Position numbers and translations under genes: made by a program. Shown here piece after piece: positions 5,665-10,591 of a stretch of 10,591 nucleotides of DNA. Position 1 is the first letter of the stretch; each line of letters starts with the position of its first letter. The stretch is from assembly GCA_900757595.1 (NCBI GenBank), contig CAAEOL010000059.1, positions 1 to 10,591 of the forward strand, written 5' to 3'. The notes under the pieces are model-generated. The model did no database searches. It was not told the origin of the DNA and was given only the letters and a program-made list of their open reading frames with translations. Source of the stretch: an uncultured Collinsella sp. GTDB lineage: Bacteria > Actinomycetota > Coriobacteriia > Coriobacteriales > Coriobacteriaceae.

Positions 5665-6969
5665 TTGAAGGCGGACACTCAAACCATCGACATCCTGTTG
5701 TTGGGCAGCGGCGGCCGCGAGCACGCTTTGGCAGCTAAGCTCGCAGCATCACCGCGCGCCGGCAAGCTCTACATTGCGCCGGGTAACGGCGGCACCGCGA
5801 GCTGCGGCGAGAACGTGGTTCTCGACGATTGCGATCCTGCGGCCGTGGCGGCGTTTGCCCAGAGCCATGGATGCGGACTCGTGGTGATTGGCCCCGAGGC
5901 TCCGCTCGTGGCGGGCGTGGCCGACGCCGTGCGCGCGGCGGGTATTCCCTGCTTTGGTCCGGGTGCCGAGGGTGCCCAGATGGAGGGCTCCAAGCTATTC
6001 TCCAAGCAGCTCATGGAGCGTGCCGGCATTCCGACGGCCGCCTACGGCTCGTTTACTGACGAGGCTTCGGCTCTTGCCTATGTGCGCGAGCAGGGTGCCC
6101 CGCTGGTCGTGAAGGCTGACGGCCTGGCCGCAGGCAAGGGCGTTATCGTGGCGACTGAGCTCGAGCAGGCCGAAGAGGCCGTGCGCGAGTGCTTTGGCGG
6201 TACCTTTGGTGATGCCGGCAACACCGTTGTCATTGAGGAGATGCTGGTTGGCCCCGAGTGTTCGCTGCTGGCCTTTACCGACGGCAAGACCGTGCGCCCC
6301 ATGGCCACCTCGCAGGACCACAAGCGCGCGCTCGAGGGCGACCTTGGCCCCAACACCGGCGGCATGGGCGTTTACAGCCCGGTGCCCATCGTGACCGACG
6401 AGGAGCACGCCACCATGGTGGCGGTCATGGAGCAGACCGTGGCCGAGCTTGCTGCCGAGGGCATCGACTACCGCGGCTGCCTGTACGGTGGCTTTATGCT
6501 CACCCCCGCCGGCCCCAAGGTGCTGGAGTTCAATGCCCGCTTTGGCGACCCCGAGACGCAGGTCGTGCTGCCGCGCCTCAAGAACGACCTGGTCGAGGTT
6601 ATGCTCGCCTGCGCCAACTGCGAGCTTGATCAGATTGAGCTCGATTGGCGTGACGAGTGGGCTGTGGCCGTTGTCCTGACGAGCGCGGGCTACCCCGGCA
6701 GCTATGAGAAGGGCAAAGTCATCACCGGCATCGCCGACGCCGAGGCCATGGAGAACGTGACCGTGTACCATGCCGGCACCGCCGTGGTGGACGGTCAGCT
6801 CGTGACCAACGGTGGCCGAGTGCTTGCCGTGACCGCGCTGGGCGACACGTTCGAGAACGCCCGCAACCTTGCCTACGAGGCCTGCGAGAAGATTGATTTT
6901 GAGGGCAAGACCCTGCGTCATGACATCGGTCTGCGCGCGCTGCGTGGCCGCGACGCCTGGGATGCCTAA
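5665..6969 (+). CDS. purD: Phosphoribosylamine-glycine ligase (GAR synthetase)
   Basis: PurD joins 5-phosphoribosylamine and glycine with ATP to give glycinamide ribonucleotide, the second step of purine synthesis. The product has 434 residues. The N-terminal domain opens DILLLGSGGREHALA (GSGGREH at 14-20). An ATP-grasp core carries VVKADGLAAGKGV (from Lys150) and NARFGDPETQ (290-299), where the Glu and Asn bind magnesium, and a C-terminal domain follows. The TTG at 5665 is chosen as start: a strong GAGGAGG lies 5 bases upstream, and no ATG or GTG gives the right length. Starts farther upstream would overlap purA and translate the hairpins. The gene sits 118 bp after purA, and the Nudix gene follows closely, so these two are probably co-transcribed. 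Confidence 0.96.
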   Translation: MKADTQTIDILLLGSGGREHALAAKLAASPRAGKLYIAPGNGGTASCGENVVLDDCDPAAVAAFAQSHGCGLVVIGPEAPLVAGVADAVRAAGIPCFGPGAEGAQMEGSKLFSKQLMERAGIPTAAYGSFTDEASALAYVREQGAPLVVKADGLAAGKGVIVATELEQAEEAVRECFGGTFGDAGNTVVIEEMLVGPECSLLAFTDGKTVRPMATSQDHKRALEGDLGPNTGGMGVYSPVPIVTDEEHATMVAVMEQTVAELAAEGIDYRGCLYGGFMLTPAGPKVLEFNARFGDPETQVVLPRLKNDLVEVMLACANCELDQIELDWRDEWAVAVVLTSAGYPGSYEKGKVITGIADAEAMENVTVYHAGTAVVDGQLVTNGGRVLAVTALGDTFENARNLAYEACEKIDFEGKTLRHDIGLRALRGRDAWDA

Positions 6970-6990
6970 AGTCCGAGAGGAATGAGACGG

Positions 6991-7686
6991 ATGGACGAGA
7001 AGAACGAAGAACTCGTTGACGCGCAAATCGTCGAGGAAGATAGCCGCGCGTACGGACACGCCGAGGGCGAGCCGGGTGGCGAGGTTGTCGACGAGCCGAT
7101 GCTGGTGCTGGGCGATGACGACCCGCACGATGCCGAGCTACACGAGAAGATTCTTTCGGAGGAGTGCGCCTGGAAAGGCAAGATCCTCGACGTCCACCGT
7201 CTTGAGGTTGAGCTGCCCAACGGTCACCGCAGCGCCCGCGATGTGATTCGACATCCTGGCGCGGCGGCCGTTGTGGCGCTTACCGAGAGCGGCAAGATTG
7301 TGCTGGTGCGTCAGTACCGCACCGCCATCGACCGCGTGACGGTCGAGATTCCCGCCGGCAAGCTCGATCCGGGCGAGGATCCGCTCGATTGCGCCAAGCG
7401 TGAGCTGCACGAGGAGACGGGCTTTAGGGCCGGCCGCATTCGCTTTTTGACGTCGATTGTCACGACCTGCGGCTTCTGCGACGAGATCATTCATATCTAC
7501 CTGGCCACCAAGCTCGAGTTCGATGCACCCAACCCCGATGATGACGAGTTCGTCAACGTGGACCTCGTGCCGCTGCACGAGCTGATCGACGCCGTGCTCG
7601 ATGGCAAGATCGAAGATGCCAAGACCGTCGTGGGCGCCTTAGCCTGCGATAGCATCGCGCATCGCCTTGGGGGCGCGGAGCTCTAG
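6991..7686 (+). CDS. Nudix hydrolase, ADP-ribose pyrophosphatase type
   Basis: Likely cleaves a nucleoside diphosphate linked to another group, with ADP-ribose the best guess (to AMP and ribose 5-phosphate). The Nudix box is complete at residues 123-145: GKLDPGEDPLDCAKRELHEE followed by TGF matches G-x5-E-x7-RE-U-x-EE-x-G-U. The preceding LVRQYRTAIDRVTVEIPAGKLDPGE and the domain from VHRLEVELPNGHRSARDVIRHPGAAAVV are typical of the ADP-ribose group. The first 55-60 of 231 residues are an unusual acidic extension. The ATG at 6991 is preferred, with AGAGGA about 9 bases upstream. The in-frame ATG at 6982 is too close to that site. It follows purD by 21 bp, so probably shares its mRNA. Substrate is inferred from family only. 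Confidence 0.88.
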   Translation: MDEKNEELVDAQIVEEDSRAYGHAEGEPGGEVVDEPMLVLGDDDPHDAELHEKILSEECAWKGKILDVHRLEVELPNGHRSARDVIRHPGAAAVVALTESGKIVLVRQYRTAIDRVTVEIPAGKLDPGEDPLDCAKRELHEETGFRAGRIRFLTSIVTTCGFCDEIIHIYLATKLEFDAPNPDDDEFVNVDLVPLHELIDAVLDGKIEDAKTVVGALACDSIAHRLGGAEL

Positions 7687-7714
7687 GTTACGCGGTTTTA
7701 CCAAACCGCGTAAC
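7687..7714. repeat. Perfect 12-bp inverted repeat directly after the Nudix stop codon
   Basis: GTTACGCGGTTT (7687-7698) and AAACCGCGTAAC (7703-7714) form a perfect 12-bp stem with a 4-nt loop, starting at the base after TAG. No T-tract follows on the plus strand. It may end or protect the purD-Nudix mRNA, or be a protein binding site. Confidence 0.75.
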
Positions 7715-7727
7715 GAGTCGACGCTGC

Positions 7728-7830
7728 AAACGCCCCTAAGCGGCAATCTGCCTTTCAATCGTCGCTCGCGTACCGAAGTACGCGTCGCTCCTCTTTCAAG
7801 GCACCTTGCTCGCTTAGGGACGTTTTCGCT
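7728..7830. repeat. MITE-like palindromic element with flanking direct repeat
   Basis: Two imperfect inverted arms (about 7728-7773 and 7778-7826) meet at loop CGAA. Exact matching blocks are CCCTAAGCG/CGCTTAGGG, TGCCTT/AAGGCA and CGCGTAC/GTACGCG, and about three quarters of positions pair. The 8-bp sequence GACGCTGC lies at both edges (7720-7727 and 7831-7838), as a target duplication would. It has no coding capacity. A miniature transposable element or a REP-type intergenic repeat fits best. The flanking repeat could be chance. Confidence 0.6.
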
Positions 7831-7885
7831 GACGCTGCCAGAACATCGGCGTTATGCTTGTTGGGACGCTTTGTTTTCAGCCTGA

Positions 7886-7898
7886 CCGGTTCAACCGG
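7886..7898. promoter_or_regulatory. Palindrome upstream of the ABC exporter
   Basis: CCGGTT-C-AACCGG is a perfect 13-bp palindrome centred 42 bp before the exporter start. No clear promoter could be assigned around it. It is a candidate operator on symmetry and position alone. Confidence 0.35.
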
Positions 7899-7933
7899 AT
7901 TTCTCACGCTATTTATTTCTCTTCGAGGATTGC

Positions 7934-9706
7934 ATGTTTAAAAGGTTTCTTTCGTACTACAAGCCCCAGATGGGGCTTTTTGTTGCTGATACTGTTTGTG
8001 CTCTGGTGCTTGCCGCCATTGACCTGGCGTTCCCCATTATCCTGCGCAATTTGACCGGTGGGCTCTTTACTCAGGGTCAGGCTGTCATTATGCAGGCGCT
8101 CGGCATGATTGCGGTGGGCTTGGTGCTGATGTATGCCGCCCGCTGCGCCTGCCGCTATTTTGTGAGCTATTGGGGTCACGTGATGGGCGCGCGTATGGAG
8201 TCCAAGATGCGCGAGGACCTGTTTGACCAGTATGAGCGCTTTAGCTTTGCGTACTTTGACCGCAACAGCTCGGGCGACATGATGAGCCGCGTGGTCAACG
8301 ACCTGTTCGATATCTGCGAGGCGGCGCACCACGTGCCCGAGTGGATCATCATCTGCGGCATCGAGATTATCGGCTCGTTTGTGATCCTCTTTACCATCGC
8401 CCCGGTGCTGGCGCTCGCCATGGCCGTGGTGACGGCGGCGTTTGCGGTCATCATGTTTTGGCAGAACATGCGCATGCGCGAGGTCTTTAGCGACAACCGC
8501 AAAAAGATCAGCGGCATCAATGCGCAGCTGCAGGATTCGCTGGCGGGCATGCGCGTGGTCAAGAGTTTTGCCAATGAGGAGACCGAACGCTTCAAGTTCC
8601 GCGCCTCCAACAATCGCTATCTTTCGTCCAAGGAGAACATGTATCACGCCATGGGCGTCTATACCGCGACGTATGGCCTGCTCTCGGGTGTGCTCTATGT
8701 GATCGTGGTGCTGCTGGGCGGCTGGCTGGTCGCCCAGGGACAGCTGCAGGCGGTCGATATGGCGACCTTTGCACTCTATATTTCGCTGTTCTGCACGCCG
8801 CTCGAGACACTCGTCAATTCGGCCGAAACGTATCAGAAGGCCATCGCCGGCTTTAAGCGCATGGACGAGGTGCTCTCGACCGCGCCGGATATCCAGGACA
8901 AGCCGGGCGCTACGGATCTGCAGGTGACTGCCGGCGCCGTGGAGTATCACGACGTGTGCTTTAACTACGAGGACGTTGAGCTGGGCGAGGGCGATGCCGA
9001 AGAGCGTCCCGTTATCGACCATATGAATCTGTCCATCAAGCCTGGGCAGACCATCGCTTTGGTTGGCCCTTCGGGCGGCGGCAAGTCCACGACCTGTTCG
9101 CTGCTGCCGCGCTTTTATGACGTGGCTGCCGGATCCATTAGCATCGACGGCCAGGACGTGCGCGATGTGACGCAGCAGAGCCTGCGTCGCGCCATCGGCC
9201 TGGTGCAGCAGGATGTCTATCTGTTTGACGGCACGATTGGCGAGAACATCGCCTACGGCAAGCCGGGCGCTACGGCAGGAGAGATCGCCGAGGCCGCCCG
9301 TCGCGCCAACATCGATGCCTTTATCGAGTCGCTTCCACAGGGTTATGACACGGTCGTGGGCGAGCGTGGCAGCCGTCTTTCGGGCGGACAGAAGCAACGC
9401 GTTGCCATTGCGCGCGTGTTTCTCAAGAACCCCAAGATCCTGATTTTGGACGAGGCGACGAGTGCTTTGGATAACGAGAGCGAGGAGGCGGTCCAGGAGT
9501 CGCTCGAAGAGCTGGCACGCGGCCGTACCACAATCATCATCGCCCACCGTCTCTCGACCATTAAACACGCCGATGAGATTGCGACCGTTGAGCATGGTCG
9601 CGTTGTGGAACGTGGCACGCATGAACAGCTTCTCGCCCGTGGCGGCACCTATGCCCGTTACTATCGAATGCAGTTCGAAGGTGCGCGTGCGCACGAGCTC
9701 GACTGA
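7934..9706 (+). CDS. ABC exporter, fused membrane and ATPase domains
   Basis: A half-transporter of the MsbA/multidrug type, probably working as a homodimer in the cytoplasmic membrane to export an unknown substrate. The 590 residues begin with a six-helix membrane domain (about 1-320, first helix near 12-38). The ATPase domain has Walker A GPSGGGKST (378-386), the Q-loop LVQQDVYLFDGTIGENIAYG, signature LSGGQ (482-486), Walker B ILILDE with Asp506 and Glu507, the D-loop SALD and the switch histidine His538 in IIAHRLST. All catalytic residues are intact. The ATG at 7934 follows CGAGGA. It stands alone after a repeat-rich gap, so it is not obviously linked to the purine genes. The next gene begins 19 bp downstream and may share its mRNA. 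The substrate cannot be read from the sequence. Confidence 0.93.
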   Translation: MFKRFLSYYKPQMGLFVADTVCALVLAAIDLAFPIILRNLTGGLFTQGQAVIMQALGMIAVGLVLMYAARCACRYFVSYWGHVMGARMESKMREDLFDQYERFSFAYFDRNSSGDMMSRVVNDLFDICEAAHHVPEWIIICGIEIIGSFVILFTIAPVLALAMAVVTAAFAVIMFWQNMRMREVFSDNRKKISGINAQLQDSLAGMRVVKSFANEETERFKFRASNNRYLSSKENMYHAMGVYTATYGLLSGVLYVIVVLLGGWLVAQGQLQAVDMATFALYISLFCTPLETLVNSAETYQKAIAGFKRMDEVLSTAPDIQDKPGATDLQVTAGAVEYHDVCFNYEDVELGEGDAEERPVIDHMNLSIKPGQTIALVGPSGGGKSTTCSLLPRFYDVAAGSISIDGQDVRDVTQQSLRRAIGLVQQDVYLFDGTIGENIAYGKPGATAGEIAEAARRANIDAFIESLPQGYDTVVGERGSRLSGGQKQRVAIARVFLKNPKILILDEATSALDNESEEAVQESLEELARGRTTIIIAHRLSTIKHADEIATVEHGRVVERGTHEQLLARGGTYARYYRMQFEGARAHELD

Positions 9707-9725
9707 TTGATATGACAGGAAGTTT

Positions 9726-10591
9726 ATGGCTGACAAGAACCCTTTGACTCCGGAAGAAGTGACGGAGTTATTCTCCGAAATCGATGCATCCGGTGTCTTG
9801 GATCCCACGCTTGCCAAAAAGCGAACCGAGCGCATGCGTGAGAAGGAGGCTGCGGCCAAGCGCGGTGACAAAGCGGCGCTAGCGCAGCTGCGCAGCGAGG
9901 ACCGCGCGAGCCAGGCAAAACATATCGACCCGCTGTCCGAGGATGATCCTTCGGGTTCGCAGGTGAGTCATACCATTACGAAGACCGCGATGGCCGTGGT
10001 CATTGGCATCTTGGTGCTGATTGTGGGCATGCAGATTGGCTACGGCGTGATGCGTCGCCTGAACACCGCCAACCTGTCCGAGAGCGTTTCGGTCGATACC
10101 GTTTCGACGGCGCTGAAGGGCGGCCTTGAGTGGGGCGACGGCTTTACGCAGTTCCCGCTCGACTTTACCGTCGATGAAGCCGATGAGCGTACGGGCACGG
10201 TCGAGGTGACGGTGTTGGACACATCGTCTGCCAACGAGCTCGAGCTGCTGTCCAACGGGCAGATTCAGGCCGCGGCGCTTGCGACCAACGCGTTGCTCAA
10301 CGATAAGATCGACCGCGTGGTGTATAACGTTCACGCCTATATCGACGAGGATAGCAACATTCAGCACGATTCCTTCTTTGGCATGTTTCCCGCCCAGGGC
10401 CACCAGAGCGCCATCCTGACGTTCGTGTGGACCAAGAGCTCATCCAACGCTACGAGTATCGACTGGAAGATGCGCATCGTGAGTATGGATGACACCATCG
10501 CCGAGCGCATTCAGAAGCAGGTGAACTCGGTGTCGTCGTTGATTGAGGACCCGGTGGTGAGCCAGACCAAGATTGACGAGGAAAAGGCCGA
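9726..10591 (+). CDS. Single-pass membrane protein of unknown function, partial (3' end outside window)
   Basis: I do not recognise this family. The frame starts at ATG 9726, with AGGAAG 3 bases upstream, and stays open to the right edge, giving 288 residues without a stop. Residues 1-85 are hydrophilic and highly charged (KKRTERMREKEAAAKR), with helix or coiled-coil character. One hydrophobic segment, about 86-108 (AMAVVIGILVLIVGMQIGYGV), should span the membrane. The rest (about 112-288) is a soluble domain rich in Ser, Thr, Asp and Val, with alternating strand-like stretches such as GTVEVTVLDTSS and SAILTFVWTKSSS. There is no cleavable signal peptide. The basic N-terminal region suggests that end is cytoplasmic, leaving the larger domain outside. 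It lies 19 bp after the ABC exporter, so a role alongside it is possible but unsupported. Confidence 0.75.
   Translation, partial: MADKNPLTPEEVTELFSEIDASGVLDPTLAKKRTERMREKEAAAKRGDKAALAQLRSEDRASQAKHIDPLSEDDPSGSQVSHTITKTAMAVVIGILVLIVGMQIGYGVMRRLNTANLSESVSVDTVSTALKGGLEWGDGFTQFPLDFTVDEADERTGTVEVTVLDTSSANELELLSNGQIQAAALATNALLNDKIDRVVYNVHAYIDEDSNIQHDSFFGMFPAQGHQSAILTFVWTKSSSNATSIDWKMRIVSMDDTIAERIQKQVNSVSSLIEDPVVSQTKIDEEKA

Noticed and set aside
7913..9871. 652-codon open frame antisense to the ABC exporter
   Set aside because: It has no ribosome site and spans two sense genes and their gap. Composition is that of a codon-bias shadow.

Overview
The window looks like ordinary chromosomal core from a high-GC actinomycete. 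The gene order rpsF-ssb-rpsR-rplI, then dnaB, then purA, together with the protein sequences and strongly GC-ending codons, fits class Coriobacteriia, most likely Collinsella or a close relative. That placement rests on recognition and synteny, not on a search.

Layout: bases 1-130 hold a bidirectional terminator-like hairpin, a stray fragment matching the 3' end of a serine tRNA, and a minus-strand terminator. Bases 139-368 carry two serine tRNA genes on the minus strand, anticodons CGA and GGA, each with an encoded CCA and its own terminator. A promoter lies at 385-412. Bases 421-761 form a gene-free stretch with short repeats. A promoter at 762-790 then drives the plus-strand operon for S6, SSB, S18 and L9, which ends at a strong terminator (2583-2621). 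Next come dnaB (replicative helicase), purA (IMP to adenylosuccinate, with its own likely promoter), a two-hairpin intergenic region, and purD (phosphoribosylamine to GAR, TTG start) followed 21 bp later by a Nudix hydrolase of ADP-ribose pyrophosphatase type. A 247-bp gap holds a perfect inverted repeat and a roughly 100-bp MITE-like palindromic element flanked by an 8-bp direct repeat. The last two genes are a half-size ABC exporter and a single-pass membrane protein of unknown function that runs off the right edge.

The operons combine translation (S6, S18, L9), replication (SSB, DnaB) and purine supply (PurA, PurD). The Nudix enzyme may recycle or clean up nucleotide derivatives. I see no defence system, prophage gene, CRISPR array or biosynthetic cluster. 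The points worth a second look are mainly non-coding: the MITE-like element, the tRNA-Ser fragment, several hairpins placed just upstream of ribosome binding sites, and a tandem-repeat acidic tail on L9.
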